Shown piece after piece: positions 28,188 through 40,201 of a stretch of 64,000 nt of DNA (the first letter of the stretch is position 1; every line of letters begins with the position of its first letter). A model generated the notes under the pieces. It was not told the DNA's origin, ran no database searches, and saw nothing but the letters and a program-made list of their open reading frames with translations. The DNA is from Candidatus Schekmanbacteria bacterium (lineage in GTDB: Bacteria; CSSED10-310; JACPHN01), in assembly GCA_016188575.1 (NCBI GenBank), contig JACPHN010000012.1, positions 1 to 64,000 of the forward strand, read 5' to 3'. The translations under genes were made by a program, and so were the position numbers.

Positions 28188-28835
28188 TCACTGCGGGGAT
28201 ACCTTTGGAGCCGCAGACAGGCGCATCGGCGGAGCATCAGGAGGGCGCAGCTCTTCCCGCTTTTGCTGCTCCTCCCGCTGGTCCACCAAGCGCTGTTCAA
28301 TAACGGCGATCCACTGTTCGATTTGCGCCTTGTCCGGCGCGTCCGGTTCCAGCTCGAGGTACCGCGTCAGATAGTACCGAGCGTAGCGGAAGTGATACAG
28401 ATTGTTCGCATAAATCACGCCAAGGTTTCTGGCGGCCTGGGGGACACCCGAATTGTAGAACAGAATGCGCAAATTCTCCTGCACTGCCTGTTGGTGCAGA
28501 CCTTGCTTCCGGTAGAGCTCGGCGAGGTCGAGGCGTGCCGCGACGTCGCGAGAGTCGATCTCCAGTGCTCTCTGTAAGTAGCTCACGGCGACGGCCGGCT
28601 TGTTGAGGTAGATGTAGGTCAAACCAAGGGCATGGTGAGCCGGCGCCAGGTCGGGTTCCTGATGAATTGCCAGCTCGAGCTCGTCAACGGCTTTCTGCAG
28701 CTCCCCGCGGTCGAAGTAGTCGCGCCCCGTCTGGTAGTGCTGCACGGCCTTCTTGAGCCGGCGCCCGCAACCCAGCGCCAAGAAGCAACAACAGACGGCA
28801 ACCGACACACGAATCCAGTACGGGAGCTTTTTCAC
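28188..28835 (-). CDS. TPR lipoprotein (TadD-like)
   Basis: A 215-residue lipoprotein. The signal peptide ends in LALGCG, a lipobox with Cys23 as lipid site. Tandem TPR motifs follow (YQTGRDYFDRGELQKAVDEL, HHALGLTYIYLNKPAVAVSY, LDLAELYRKQGLHQQAVQ). The Tad locus elsewhere includes the TPR lipoprotein TadD, so this may serve that role, though similarity in TPR proteins is weak evidence. It lies between the DUF192 gene and the S41 protease gene. The C-terminus is Glu/Gln/Pro-rich. Confidence 0.85.
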   Translation of the reverse strand: MKKLPYWIRVSVAVCCCFLALGCGRRLKKAVQHYQTGRDYFDRGELQKAVDELELAIHQEPDLAPAHHALGLTYIYLNKPAVAVSYLQRALEIDSRDVAARLDLAELYRKQGLHQQAVQENLRILFYNSGVPQAARNLGVIYANNLYHFRYARYYLTRYLELEPDAPDKAQIEQWIAVIEQRLVDQREEQQKREELRPPDAPPMRLSAAPKVSPQ

Positions 28836-28860
28836 GTTTCGTTCCGTTCGCGCTTGGATA

Positions 28861-29235
28861 CTATGGCAGCTCTTCCATGGCCAGCTCGTCGCCTACGGCC
28901 AGCGCGTGTCGTGCCGCAGCTCCGGCCGGGAGCTCGATTACGCTCCTGGCTCCTTTTCCACCGCCAACGTGCCATCGGCCCGGGGCCAGGCCCGGGCACA
29001 CGCGCGTCACTCTGAACGCCGAATCGAGAAACACGGCGTCTATTTCAAAGCGCATTCTCACGGTGTGTATGCTCGGGCACGGGATAATCCACATGCCATC
29101 TCCCTCCGCCAGTGAGGATCTGCCGAGCAGCCCTCGCATCCGCGAGAAAACCGTGGCGGCTTTCTCGGCTCGCGGCACAATGATCGCACCGGACGCCGCG
29201 TGGCGGATTCGGACCACGGGCAGGCTCTTCCCCAT
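28861..29235 (-). CDS. DUF192 family protein
   Basis: A 124-residue DUF192 protein. It has the typical features: SRMRGLLGRSSLAEGDGMWI, CPSIHTVRMRFEIDAVFLD and a C-terminal VIELPAGAAARHAL. GAGGG stands 4 nt before the ATG at 29235; a longer frame upstream is a shadow of the neighbouring FHA gene. DUF192 proteins are small, often periplasmic, and often sit near Tad/Flp genes; the biochemical role is not established. Confidence 0.88.
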   Translation of the reverse strand: MGKSLPVVRIRHAASGAIIVPRAEKAATVFSRMRGLLGRSSLAEGDGMWIIPCPSIHTVRMRFEIDAVFLDSAFRVTRVCPGLAPGRWHVGGGKGARSVIELPAGAAARHALAVGDELAMEELP

Positions 29236-29266
29236 GTTTCCCTCTCTTGCCTGTCCGCCGCCCCGG

Positions 29267-30799
29267 CTAGCTGCCGCCGCCGCCGAGCTCGGCGAGCTTT
29301 GCTTTCGCCTTCCTGTGGTATTCGTCACCGGGGTCCTTGGAGATCTCGAGCACTTTCTCCCATTGCCGGCGGGCTTCCGCGAGCTGGTTGAGCGACTGGT
29401 AGGTAACACCCAGTCCAAACGCCTCTCTGGCGGCAACCTTGATGCGTTCAACCTCCTGCAACAGGGGCCGCGTGCGCTCCTGGATCTCTCGTTCGGCGCT
29501 CTTGACCTCGATGAGCACATTTGAGCTGTTCGGAAGACCGAGGCCCGAGACCTCCTCGATCTTGGCGCGGGCGACGTCGTAGTGGTTCAGGGCCGTGGCC
29601 GGCAAGCCGTCGTTTGCGGCCTTGCCTCCCTTTTCGATCGCCTCGCGAATAGCGGCCAACAGAGCCGTCGCTGCCGCCTCCATTGAGGTCACGGACTGGC
29701 GCTTGGCAAGTGCCTGACGGGCGTTCGCGATGCCGGCGCTGGCCTGCGGGGATCCTGGGGATCGCTCGAGCACGCTTTGCCAGGCGGTGATGGCGCCGCT
29801 ATAGTTTCCGGCGTTGAACAGCGCCTGTGCCTTGGCGCTTAGTGCGGCAGTCTCCTTGTCCTGAGCAGCTTCCATGTCCTTGAGCTTGGCGGCGATACGC
29901 TTCTCGATCTCCACAACGCGACCGCGCCCTTTGCTAGCCTCCGCGTTCTTGGGATCCAGTTGCAGTGCTTCATCGAAGGCTTTTCGCGCATCCGCGGCGC
30001 GGGTACGCGCGTGATCGAGCTCGGAGGCCGTCCTGGCTTGCGCGAACAGCTTCTCCAGGCCTTCCAGACTTTCGCGCGCCGCCCGCGCAGATACTTCGAG
30101 TCGTTTCTGAATTCGGAGCCGCTCGGTCTGTTCGGCGAGAAGCGGTTCGCCGGCAGCCGGCGTTGCGGGTATCGCCGTAGCCGTGGCAGGCGCGATCTCG
30201 GGGGCGGCGACGGCAGCGCTGGCCACTGGTGTCGGTTGCGGATCCCGTTGTTTTCGTTTTCCCGAGGAACCCAGGACGACAACCATCAGCACCATGGCGA
30301 TGGCGGCGATCAGGTAGAGTCTGCGCCGGCCACCTGTCGAGGCGGCCGGGCCCGCGCGCCGTCCCAGGCGAGCAGCGAGGCGATCGCGCCATCCGGTCTT
30401 CCTGGCGACAACCTGCACGCGCTGGCTGTCTTCGGCGCCGGGGGCCTTGCGTTTGCCCGCAATAGCGAACTTCAGGAACACGCGGCCCACCTGGATGGTG
30501 TCCTCATCCTTGAGATAGCACTTTCGCGTCAGCTCCCCGTTGACGCGAATGCCATTGGTGCTTCCCAAATCCTTCAGCAGGTAGGTGCCGCCCTCGTAGG
30601 ACAGGCGGATGTGATTGCGCGACACCGACGCGTCGGGGACCACGATGTCGCACTCTTTGGACCGGCCGATGATGACCTCGTCCTTGTCCAGCTCGAGCTC
30701 TTCCTTGTCCCCGCTCGGCAAGAACATGGTAACCCGTGTGCTCGGGCCCATGCGCCGCTTTTCGTAGACCTGTGTCCGCTCGAGCTCAGCCTCGTTCAC
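29267..30799 (-). CDS. FHA-domain membrane protein with TPR/coiled-coil periplasmic part
   Basis: A 510-residue protein. An FHA domain (about 22-110) with GRSKECDIVV, SVSRNHIRLS and LKDLGSTNGI binds phosphothreonine peptides. One transmembrane helix (about 166-183; LYLIAAIAMVLMVVVLGSSG) follows; the outside part has an Ala/Pro linker, then TPR/coiled-coil-like helices (ARKAFDEALQLDPKNAEASK). The topology puts FHA in the cytoplasm and repeats in the periplasm. It is the third of three consecutive FHA genes after tadC; 7 bp separate it from its upstream neighbour. Confidence 0.9.
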   Translation of the reverse strand: MNEAELERTQVYEKRRMGPSTRVTMFLPSGDKEELELDKDEVIIGRSKECDIVVPDASVSRNHIRLSYEGGTYLLKDLGSTNGIRVNGELTRKCYLKDEDTIQVGRVFLKFAIAGKRKAPGAEDSQRVQVVARKTGWRDRLAARLGRRAGPAASTGGRRRLYLIAAIAMVLMVVVLGSSGKRKQRDPQPTPVASAAVAAPEIAPATATAIPATPAAGEPLLAEQTERLRIQKRLEVSARAARESLEGLEKLFAQARTASELDHARTRAADARKAFDEALQLDPKNAEASKGRGRVVEIEKRIAAKLKDMEAAQDKETAALSAKAQALFNAGNYSGAITAWQSVLERSPGSPQASAGIANARQALAKRQSVTSMEAAATALLAAIREAIEKGGKAANDGLPATALNHYDVARAKIEEVSGLGLPNSSNVLIEVKSAEREIQERTRPLLQEVERIKVAAREAFGLGVTYQSLNQLAEARRQWEKVLEISKDPGDEYHRKAKAKLAELGGGGS

Positions 30800-30806
30800 T
30801 CAGCAC

Positions 30807-31739
30807 CTAACGCGCCTTCAAAAAGGCCTCGGCCTCTGCGATCCTCGCTTCGGCATCCTTGCGAGTTGGATGATCCGGGCCGGCAAGGAATTGGACGTAC
30901 TTGAACGAGTTGATGGCCTCCTGGTACCGCAAAGCCTGCATTTCGACGTTGCCCTGCTGGTAGGATCTCTGAATGGCCTCTTCCAGGGCCTTTTGCGACT
31001 GTCCGAGCTTGAGCATCGCCAGCGTCCAGCCAGGTTCCCGGGCAAGCGCTTTCTCGAAAGATTCAATAGCTGTCTTGTACTCCCGCTGGTCGAACAGGAT
31101 CACACCGGTGGTATACGCCTTCATGGCTTCCTGGTCGCGGCGCTTGGCCACATTCGGCTCGCCACTCTCCTTGACGAGGTCGTCGCGAATCCTGCCCAAG
31201 TCCAGCCCAGGGGTTGCTGTCGGACCCGCATCCGCGCCTTCCTTGGGCTTGCGCGGCTCCGAAACCGCCACCACCACGACGAGCAGAAACAGCACGGCGC
31301 CAATCCCGTAGATGGCGAGACGCATGGGGCTTCGCGCCGCGGCTCCCCCGGCTGATCGCTTTCGGCGCTGACCTCGCGGCGACGACTTCTGCCCGGCCAT
31401 TTCGAAGCGAAACTGAGTATCGCCGATCTGAATGGTGTCGCCGGGCACGAGCGCCACCCGGTCGATGCGCTCGCCTCCCACGAGGACGCCGTTCTTGCTG
31501 CGCAGATCCGAGAGCACGAATTCGCCGCCGACAAACGCCACGCGGGCATGCACCGAAGATACTTTTTCATCCTCAAGGGCGATGTCGTTTGAGCCGAGCC
31601 GACCGATGTAGAGGGTCGGCGCGAGAATCTGGAACTCCAGATTTGCGCACTTCCCCTTCACGCCGACCAGCGACGCCTTGGGAAGCGCCGCTTCGCGGTC
31701 GTGTTCTTCGCCCGTTGGTCCGATGACTACATCTTCCAC
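30807..31739 (-). CDS. FHA-domain membrane protein with TPR-like periplasmic part
   Basis: A 310-residue protein organised like its neighbour: FHA domain (about 35-115; YIGRLGSNDIAL, VSSVHARVAF, LSDLRSKNGVLVGG), a transmembrane helix (LAIYGIGAVLFLLVVVVAV, about 143-161), then a periplasmic helical/TPR region (TTGVILFDQREYKTAIESFE). FHA domains recognise pThr, so a Ser/Thr kinase is expected to act on a partner. It lies between two other FHA genes. Confidence 0.9.
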   Translation of the reverse strand: MEDVVIGPTGEEHDREAALPKASLVGVKGKCANLEFQILAPTLYIGRLGSNDIALEDEKVSSVHARVAFVGGEFVLSDLRSKNGVLVGGERIDRVALVPGDTIQIGDTQFRFEMAGQKSSPRGQRRKRSAGGAAARSPMRLAIYGIGAVLFLLVVVVAVSEPRKPKEGADAGPTATPGLDLGRIRDDLVKESGEPNVAKRRDQEAMKAYTTGVILFDQREYKTAIESFEKALAREPGWTLAMLKLGQSQKALEEAIQRSYQQGNVEMQALRYQEAINSFKYVQFLAGPDHPTRKDAEARIAEAEAFLKAR

Positions 31740-31776
31740 TGTTCTCTCCGGGGCACCTCAGTTTGCGCCCGTGCTC

Positions 31777-33306
31777 CTAATCGCCTCGGGGTTCGACTCG
31801 CGGTATCGCGCGAGTTTCCACCCCGACCTCCAGCGGTTCGATCAGGATCAAGTGCATTCCGCGTTTGCCGCCACCCGCGGCGATCCCGTGCACCTCTACG
31901 GCCACCGATCCGCCGGCCGTGACCTCGCGATGCCGAGCGCCGCGAACGGCTCCGGCTGACACCTTTTTCAGGCATTCTATCACGACGCTTCGCAATTCGC
32001 CTTCGCGAAAAACCTCAAGCAGGTGACGGCCCCGCGGCTCGCGACCGGCGTTTCCGATCAGGCCTCTCGCGAGCGCATTAGCGAACGCCACGCGGTTGTC
32101 GGCCGTGACCAGAAGGACGCCATTGGGCAGGTGCTCCACCAGCCGTTGCACCGTCTCCAGCGGCAACGATTCCACTCCGAGCTCCTCGCCTCCGTGCGGT
32201 TCAGCCTGCTCGTCTACGCCCTTGTCCGCGCGCTCGAGGAAACGCTGGAGCGTCTCCGCCAACTGGTTGACTTCCCTGGCCTTGAATCGCGGCAGCGTCT
32301 GCCAGCTCCCATTCTTGATGCGAACCTCGAGCTCCTGGGTCAGATGGTCGATCGGGCGATACGCCAGCCGCGCCAGCACCAGGCTCACTGCCGCCGCGAA
32401 TGCGCCGGCAAACAGCGCCAGCACTGCGATCAGAGCAAATGGCGCCTTGCCCTGCTTGCGGACATCGGCATAGGAAAAATCGATCACTGCGGTCCCAAGG
32501 CGCTCGTTGTCGAGGCGGATGGGGTAGGAGAGGCGGTCGGTGACCTCGTTGACCGACTGAACGAGAAGCTCCGGCGAGCGCGCCGCCTCCTGAAATGTCG
32601 CGTCGGACACCGCCGCGGCCGGCACGAGGATGTGTCCCGTACGGTCCAGAACGTAGGCGCGCTCGACGCCCGGGTAGCGCGCAATTGTTTCACAGTCAAT
32701 CAACCCAATTTTCGTCGCGGCCAGCGCCTCGCGGTTGGTAACCGCGTGGTACTGGACGGCAAGCAGCGAGCGCGTCTTCGCTTCCGCCTCCAGGGAATCA
32801 CGATACGATCCGGAGATCGGGATGCCCACCAGCATGCTCGAAAAAAGCACCAGCCCCACCACCCAAACCACCAAGCGCGCCCGCACTCCAAGCTCAGGTA
32901 CCGGGATTTTCCCGCGGAGACCGGCCAGCACGCCCGTCGCGCGCGGCTTGTCGGCGGCTACCAGAGCCTCGTCGGCGCCCAGCACCGGCGCTCCCACCGG
33001 CTCCTGCGGGCGCGCAGCGACATCCTCATCGATGTACTTCAGCAGATAGCTGCCGATCTCGATTGTGTCTTCATCCTGAAGCTCCCGGATCCGGATCTCA
33101 ACGTCATTGACGTACGTGCCGTTCAGGCTTCCAAGGTCGGAGAGAATCGCCTTTTGGTCGACCACCTCGATTTTCGCGTGACGCCGCGAGACGCCTCCTT
33201 CCGTAAGCTGGATCTGGTTGGAGCTGAGGCGACCGAGATAGTACTTTCCGTCCGCGAGCTCAAGCTCCCTTTCCTGGGTGCCGTCAATAATGATCAGTTT
33301 TTTCAT
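31777..33306 (-). CDS. FHA-HAMP-PAS-like membrane sensor
   Basis: A 509-residue protein. An FHA domain (1-90; YLGRLSSNQIQL, GVSRRHAKIEV, LSDLGSLNGTYVND) is followed by a transmembrane helix (about 142-165), a periplasmic sensor region with a double-Cache-like look (AVQYHAVTNREALAATKIGL), a second helix (FALIAVLALFAGAFAAAVSLVL), a HAMP-like linker and a PAS-like C-terminal domain (VEHLPNGVLLVTADNRVAFA). It has no kinase or methyl-accepting domain, so output is likely by protein contact. It lies 18 bp after tadC. No clear ribosome site precedes the ATG. Confidence 0.88.
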   Translation of the reverse strand: MKKLIIIDGTQERELELADGKYYLGRLSSNQIQLTEGGVSRRHAKIEVVDQKAILSDLGSLNGTYVNDVEIRIRELQDEDTIEIGSYLLKYIDEDVAARPQEPVGAPVLGADEALVAADKPRATGVLAGLRGKIPVPELGVRARLVVWVVGLVLFSSMLVGIPISGSYRDSLEAEAKTRSLLAVQYHAVTNREALAATKIGLIDCETIARYPGVERAYVLDRTGHILVPAAAVSDATFQEAARSPELLVQSVNEVTDRLSYPIRLDNERLGTAVIDFSYADVRKQGKAPFALIAVLALFAGAFAAAVSLVLARLAYRPIDHLTQELEVRIKNGSWQTLPRFKAREVNQLAETLQRFLERADKGVDEQAEPHGGEELGVESLPLETVQRLVEHLPNGVLLVTADNRVAFANALARGLIGNAGREPRGRHLLEVFREGELRSVVIECLKKVSAGAVRGARHREVTAGGSVAVEVHGIAAGGGKRGMHLILIEPLEVGVETRAIPRVEPRGD

Positions 33307-33324
33307 CTACGGGTGGGGCTCAGC

Positions 33325-34236
33325 CTAGAACGCGGCAGCACTGAGGCCTTCGCCGCCAAGGATTTCGCCACGGAGCTGAAAGAATGCCAGTCCGAACGAG
33401 CCGAACATGACGATGAAGATCGCAGGCAAGATGAAAAGCATGAGCGGGATCAGCACGAGGATGGAGGCTTGCGCTCCCGCCTTCTCCGCCCGCGAAAATC
33501 GCTCGGCACGCATCTTGTCGGCCTGAGCTCTGAGCACCACGCCGATCGATGCACCCATCTGGTCGGCCTGAATGAGCACCGCGGCGAAGGATGTGATGTC
33601 GGAGATGCCGATGCGATGTGCCAGTGCACGCAACGACTCCGCCCGCGTCTTGCCCATGCGGATTTCCTTCAACATAGTTTGAAACTCGTCTTTGAGCGGC
33701 CCTGGTGAGCACTTCTCGACTACGCGCTGCAGGCCGATCTGGAAGTCCAGACCGGCTTCGACCGAGAGCGTCAACAGGTCGATGAAGTAGGGGAGCTGGC
33801 GGAGAATTTCCTTTCGGCGCTGGGTAACAAGCCCGGACAGCCAGAGGTTGGGAAACCAAAAGCCGACGACAAAGCACCCGCCGAGAATCGCCGGGTGCAA
33901 CCGTTTGGTGAACGCGAAGCCGAGGCCCATCACCACGAAGCCAAAAACGACCTTGAACGCCAGAAATTCGTCGGGGGTCACCTCGCCGTGCAGTCCTGCG
34001 TGGACGAGTTGTTGTCCGACTCTTTTCCGCCACCTCGGCAAGCGCAAGTTCGTAACCACGGGGACGAAAGCCGAAAGAAAAGGATACAGCAGCTTGAAGA
34101 ATAGATGCTCGGAACGGATCTGTTTTTTCTCGTATCCGAGAGTTTCTTTGACTTTTTGCTCTTCCTCGGACTCAAAGAACTGCCTGAAAAAGAGAGACGC
34201 GGCTATGGCAGCCAGGACAAATATGGCGAAGTGCAT
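33325..34236 (-). CDS. tadC: Tad pilus inner-membrane platform protein TadC
   Basis: A 303-residue type II secretion F-domain protein. An N-terminal membrane segment, then the F domain with SVEAGLDFQIGLQRVVEKC and MGKTRAESLRALA, and C-terminal helices (ILVLIPLMLFILPAIFIVMF) fit TadC. With TadB it forms the inner-membrane platform of the Flp/Tad pilus. It follows tadB by 22 bp. Confidence 0.92.
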   Translation of the reverse strand: MHFAIFVLAAIAASLFFRQFFESEEEQKVKETLGYEKKQIRSEHLFFKLLYPFLSAFVPVVTNLRLPRWRKRVGQQLVHAGLHGEVTPDEFLAFKVVFGFVVMGLGFAFTKRLHPAILGGCFVVGFWFPNLWLSGLVTQRRKEILRQLPYFIDLLTLSVEAGLDFQIGLQRVVEKCSPGPLKDEFQTMLKEIRMGKTRAESLRALAHRIGISDITSFAAVLIQADQMGASIGVVLRAQADKMRAERFSRAEKAGAQASILVLIPLMLFILPAIFIVMFGSFGLAFFQLRGEILGGEGLSAAAF

Positions 34237-34258
34237 GAGGTAACTCCTTCTCGTCCGG

Positions 34259-35107
34259 CTATACGCGAATCGTCACGAGTTTCTTGAGAACAAAGAAGCC
34301 CATAATGTCCAATGCGGCTGCTATGGCCATCATGAGCCAGCCTGCAGGCGTTGTCAGGAGCGGCATGACAATCTGTTTTTGCATTACATACATGAGTATG
34401 ACAAACGCTACAGGGCTAAAGCAGGCCATTATGCCCTGAAGATATCCCTGCGCGGTCAGGGACTTTATCTTGTCCTCTACTTTCTTCCGCTCGCGAATCG
34501 TGTATACGACTGTGTCAAACGTCTCGGCCAGGTTACCGCCTGTCTCTCTCAGCGTCAGGATCGAAGTTACTACCATGTCCAGGTCCTCGGACTGCATGCG
34601 CTCATTCAGGTGCTTTAGCGCATCATCTAGCTGTGCCGACAACCGCTGCTCCTTCAGCACGAGACCCAGCTCGTCACTAATGGGTGCGTCCATTTCCGAG
34701 ACGACAATGTGAAAGGATTGTAGCAGCGACAGGCCCGACCGCAGGGAGTTTGCAAGCAGTACCAGCGAGTCGACAAGCTGCCCGCCAAACGCATTACGCC
34801 GCTTCTGCGCGCGTCGCTTCACATACAGGCGCGGAATCAGCCACCCGATCGCCCCAAGCGGCAATGCGGCCAGCGGGGATGGGTAGACGAGCCATCCGAG
34901 CACGGCGCCGGCGGTACCCCCGCCGACAAACATCAGAATGCACTGCGCCTTGGTGACTTCGACGAATTGTCGGTCGAGCTCATCATGCAGCCATTCGGCG
35001 TATCCTGTCGTCCAGGCAATGACGGCCCGCTCCACGGCCTGGTAGTTCAGCCCGAGAATGGCGATACACGCGGCAGAGATGAGACCGAACAGCAGGATGT
35101 CGTGCAT
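34259..35107 (-). CDS. tadB: Tad pilus inner-membrane platform protein TadB
   Basis: A 282-residue type II secretion F-domain protein with an N-terminal helix (ILLFGLISAACIAILGL), a central F domain (LANSLRSGLSLLQSFHIV, TLRETGGNLAETFDTV) and C-terminal helices (GIMACFSPVAFVILMYVM). Order and length match TadB, the partner of TadC. It starts 8 bp after the TadZ-TadA fusion gene. Confidence 0.92.
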   Translation of the reverse strand: MHDILLFGLISAACIAILGLNYQAVERAVIAWTTGYAEWLHDELDRQFVEVTKAQCILMFVGGGTAGAVLGWLVYPSPLAALPLGAIGWLIPRLYVKRRAQKRRNAFGGQLVDSLVLLANSLRSGLSLLQSFHIVVSEMDAPISDELGLVLKEQRLSAQLDDALKHLNERMQSEDLDMVVTSILTLRETGGNLAETFDTVVYTIRERKKVEDKIKSLTAQGYLQGIMACFSPVAFVILMYVMQKQIVMPLLTTPAGWLMMAIAAALDIMGFFVLKKLVTIRV

Positions 35108-35115
35108 GAGCGCTC

Positions 35116-37389
<2,274 letters not shown>

Positions 37390-37574
37390 GAGGTGACTTT
37401 CCGCATGATGCGAAACCGTGAGAAGCGGTCATTATGGGGACAGGGGGCGCCACTGCAGCATAGTTTTTCGCCCAGGGAATTGTCAACGCTCGCCGGCGAT
37501 GACGGCGGCGGGCGTGCCAGGGCCACCGTAGGAAAAGCGGATGGCCCTGGGAATGCCTGCGCTCGGTCGCGCGG

Positions 37575-39134
37575 CTACTTGCCTGCGGGCGTGCGCGTGA
37601 ATTTCGGTTGGCTGTCGATTTTCAACCGCATGCCGTCGAGCAGCTCACGGTCAGACTGGACGGCGCGCCCTGGATCGACGACAGTCGGAGTAACAAAAAG
37701 CACGACCTCCGACTGCTCCAGTTGCGTCTGCTTTGATCCGAACAGGTAGTTCAACACCGGTATGCGTCCGATACCGGGAAGCCGTGACCATTGCTGCCGA
37801 AGCGTATTGGCGATGACTCCGCCGATGACCAAACTGTCACCTTTCGGAATGTTTACCCGCGTGTCCACGAGCTCCTTCGAGAATAGCGGCAGCTCGAAAG
37901 CGGTAACGGTGCCGATCAGTTGCAGCATCTCGGCCTTGATCTTCAGATCCACGTCGTCCCCGTCATTCACCATCGGTGTCGCCTCGACGACGAAGCCGAA
38001 CTCCTTGTATTCGACGGTGTATCCGGAGATGCCGGATCCGGTTACGATGGGGTATTCGCCGCCAGCCACCGTTTCCTTGCCTGTATCACCCGCCTTGATG
38101 ACCATGCGCGGGTTGCCGACGATCGTTCCACCGCCATCCTGGACCAGGAGGTTCACGGTCGGAATGAGGTTGGTGATGGTCCCGAAGAACCGGTAGTACA
38201 GCTCGCCCGTCTTCAAATTGCTGAAGAACTTTCCAGGAAGCTCTTCCTGATCGGCGGACGTGTCGGCTTGTTCAAATTCGATCGAGCCGTCGTCCGGCTT
38301 TGCAGAGCCAATCTCTGACGGCCACCTTATTCCGAGTCGGCTCAAGTCTTCGTTGAAGATCTTCATGACCTTCACGTCCAGGTGCACTTGCTTGCCGGCC
38401 TCAAAGCGCGAGCCTTCCTTGACCACGTCGATGGCGGCGATTACGCGATCGGACGTGTAGGTGTTCGCGATGGAAATGGCGCGATCGCGATCGGCTTCGG
38501 AGTTGACACGTCCCTCGAGCAGAATTTTGTCCTTGATGACGCGAGTCTTGAGCTCCTGTCGGCCGATTGCGCGCTCGATCTCCTGGGCCAGGAGGCGGAT
38601 CGCCTCCGGGTTGAGCTGGACCTGAAAAAGGATGAGCTCGGGGTTCCCGGATGCATTCTTGCGGACGAACTCGTAGTCCGACTCGGCAAAGACCGCTCCT
38701 TCGACGACCACCCGGTTGCCGGCAACCTTCACGTGGACGCCTTCGACGCCGCGAAAGAGCTCGCCGAGCTCACTGGCAAGCCGATCCAGATTGGCGACGA
38801 CATTGATCTGGATCGTGTCGCGCTTGGTTTGCTTGTTGTCCCACATCACCAGGTTGGTACTGCCAGTGGTCTTGGCGTTGACGAGCACCTCGCGCTGGTT
38901 TTCGGACACTTTGAAGTCCGCGACCTCCGGATCACCGATCGCGATCTGGCCGATCGTGTACGCCAGGCTCAGCGGGCGCGTGGTGCCTTTGATCATCGTG
39001 ATCGTCTCGGGCAGCTTCTCTTGCGCGCCCGCGGCGCCGCCCAGCCACAGCACGGCGCAGACCGCTACCGCAAGATTTGCGATTCCGTTGCGATACTTCG
39101 GTCGATTCGTCCCATCAGCCAGCATTACAGCCAT
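37575..39134 (-). CDS. rcpA: Tad outer-membrane secretin RcpA (CpaC)
   Basis: A 519-residue secretin-family protein. A signal peptide (IANLAVAVCAVLWLGGAAGAQ) precedes an N-domain (GTTRPLSLAYTIGQIAIGDP) typical of pilus-assembly secretins, a BON-like domain in the middle (KTRVIKDKILLEGRVNSEAD), and the secretin core (VVGNPRMVIKAGDTG, LVIGGVIANTLRQQWSRLPG, LEQSEVVLFVTPTVV). It forms the outer-membrane pore for Flp pili. GGGAGGAG lies just before the ATG. Confidence 0.94.
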   Translation of the reverse strand: MAVMLADGTNRPKYRNGIANLAVAVCAVLWLGGAAGAQEKLPETITMIKGTTRPLSLAYTIGQIAIGDPEVADFKVSENQREVLVNAKTTGSTNLVMWDNKQTKRDTIQINVVANLDRLASELGELFRGVEGVHVKVAGNRVVVEGAVFAESDYEFVRKNASGNPELILFQVQLNPEAIRLLAQEIERAIGRQELKTRVIKDKILLEGRVNSEADRDRAISIANTYTSDRVIAAIDVVKEGSRFEAGKQVHLDVKVMKIFNEDLSRLGIRWPSEIGSAKPDDGSIEFEQADTSADQEELPGKFFSNLKTGELYYRFFGTITNLIPTVNLLVQDGGGTIVGNPRMVIKAGDTGKETVAGGEYPIVTGSGISGYTVEYKEFGFVVEATPMVNDGDDVDLKIKAEMLQLIGTVTAFELPLFSKELVDTRVNIPKGDSLVIGGVIANTLRQQWSRLPGIGRIPVLNYLFGSKQTQLEQSEVVLFVTPTVVDPGRAVQSDRELLDGMRLKIDSQPKFTRTPAGK

Positions 39135-39194
39135 GACTCCTCCCTCTCGTGTCCGAAACCCAGGCTTCTCTGTATCGCGGCCGTCATCCGGCGG

Positions 39195-40058
39195 CTAGCG
39201 ACCGCCGAAGCTCTGCTCGGTGCCGCGGATCTCCTGCCATTGTGGCGCGATGCTCATCCGTGGCGCCAGCTTGCCCTTTCCGAGCAACTTGTTCGTGGTA
39301 ATCTGTTCGAGCTTGTATTCTTCTTCGGTCTCGATCTGCGACCGCAGGACGACGGTGATGACGCCGCTGTCCTGAGCAGTGATCAGGCGTCCCGCGTGCT
39401 CGGGCAGGACGGCAAGAGTCAAGTTCTGCGGATACTCTTCCTTTCCCATCCCTTTGCGGCCGCCGACTTCGCCCCGCTTCTCCTGCGCTTCACGTTCCTC
39501 CTCGATCGTCTGCAGTTGCTCAGGGGTAATGGCGGACATGCGGCGCTCGACAGCGAGCACGAGGATGTTCTGGAGAAGCAGCTCCGTCGCGCTTACCCGG
39601 TCGTCTTCGTCCTTGATCTGAAACGTTCCGAAGATGTCTACGTAGTTTCCGGGGCGCACCAAGCCGGCGACGCCGGTCACGTCATTGACCACCAGGCTCA
39701 GTGCTCGATACCCCGGCGGTACTTTCAGGGCGAGGCCGGTCTCCAAGCCGAAGGAGAACAGCTTGGTCTTTAGAATCTGTTCGCCGCTGAGCATAGGGGT
39801 CGAAGTCACTTGCCCGACCGCTTCCTTTTCAGACTTCAGGGCTCCAGGCTGGATGTATGCGGCCGGAACCTTGATGATCTTCACCATAATGTCATCGACG
39901 CGCTCGTATTGGAGGATGTCACGGGTCGCGACAAGAACGTCTTGCTCCGAGCCTAGCTGCATGTATTCTTTTTCTACCTGGCCGATGTAGCGGTAGATTA
40001 GCGCCCCCACGATCAGCCCTAGCATGATAGAAATGAGCAGTCCCTGCTTGCTTTTCAT
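39195..40058 (-). CDS. cpaB: Flp pilus assembly protein CpaB (RcpC)
   Basis: A 287-residue CpaB/RcpC protein: an N-terminal helix (LLISIMLGLIVGALIYRYIG), then a SAF-like beta-clip domain (VATRDILQYERV, IKVPAAYIQPGAL, SGEQILKTKLF) and the region RALSLVVNDVTGVAGLVRPGNYVDI. It is a periplasmic assembly partner of the secretin. GGGAGGTGAGG precedes the ATG, and the gene follows a 367-bp non-coding gap that holds repeat copy B. Confidence 0.93.
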   Translation of the reverse strand: MKSKQGLLISIMLGLIVGALIYRYIGQVEKEYMQLGSEQDVLVATRDILQYERVDDIMVKIIKVPAAYIQPGALKSEKEAVGQVTSTPMLSGEQILKTKLFSFGLETGLALKVPPGYRALSLVVNDVTGVAGLVRPGNYVDIFGTFQIKDEDDRVSATELLLQNILVLAVERRMSAITPEQLQTIEEEREAQEKRGEVGGRKGMGKEEYPQNLTLAVLPEHAGRLITAQDSGVITVVLRSQIETEEEYKLEQITTNKLLGKGKLAPRMSIAPQWQEIRGTEQSFGGR

Positions 40059-40201
40059 GTCGCAGCCTCACCTCCCAGGGCCCCGCCATCGAGCTCGCGA
40101 GCAAGGATACCCGGCCGGGCCTTGCGCGGGGTGCATCGCCGTCCAATTTCAACGGCAGTTTACCGGCGAAGGTCCGGTAGCGCAAGGGGCCGTATTCGCC
40201 T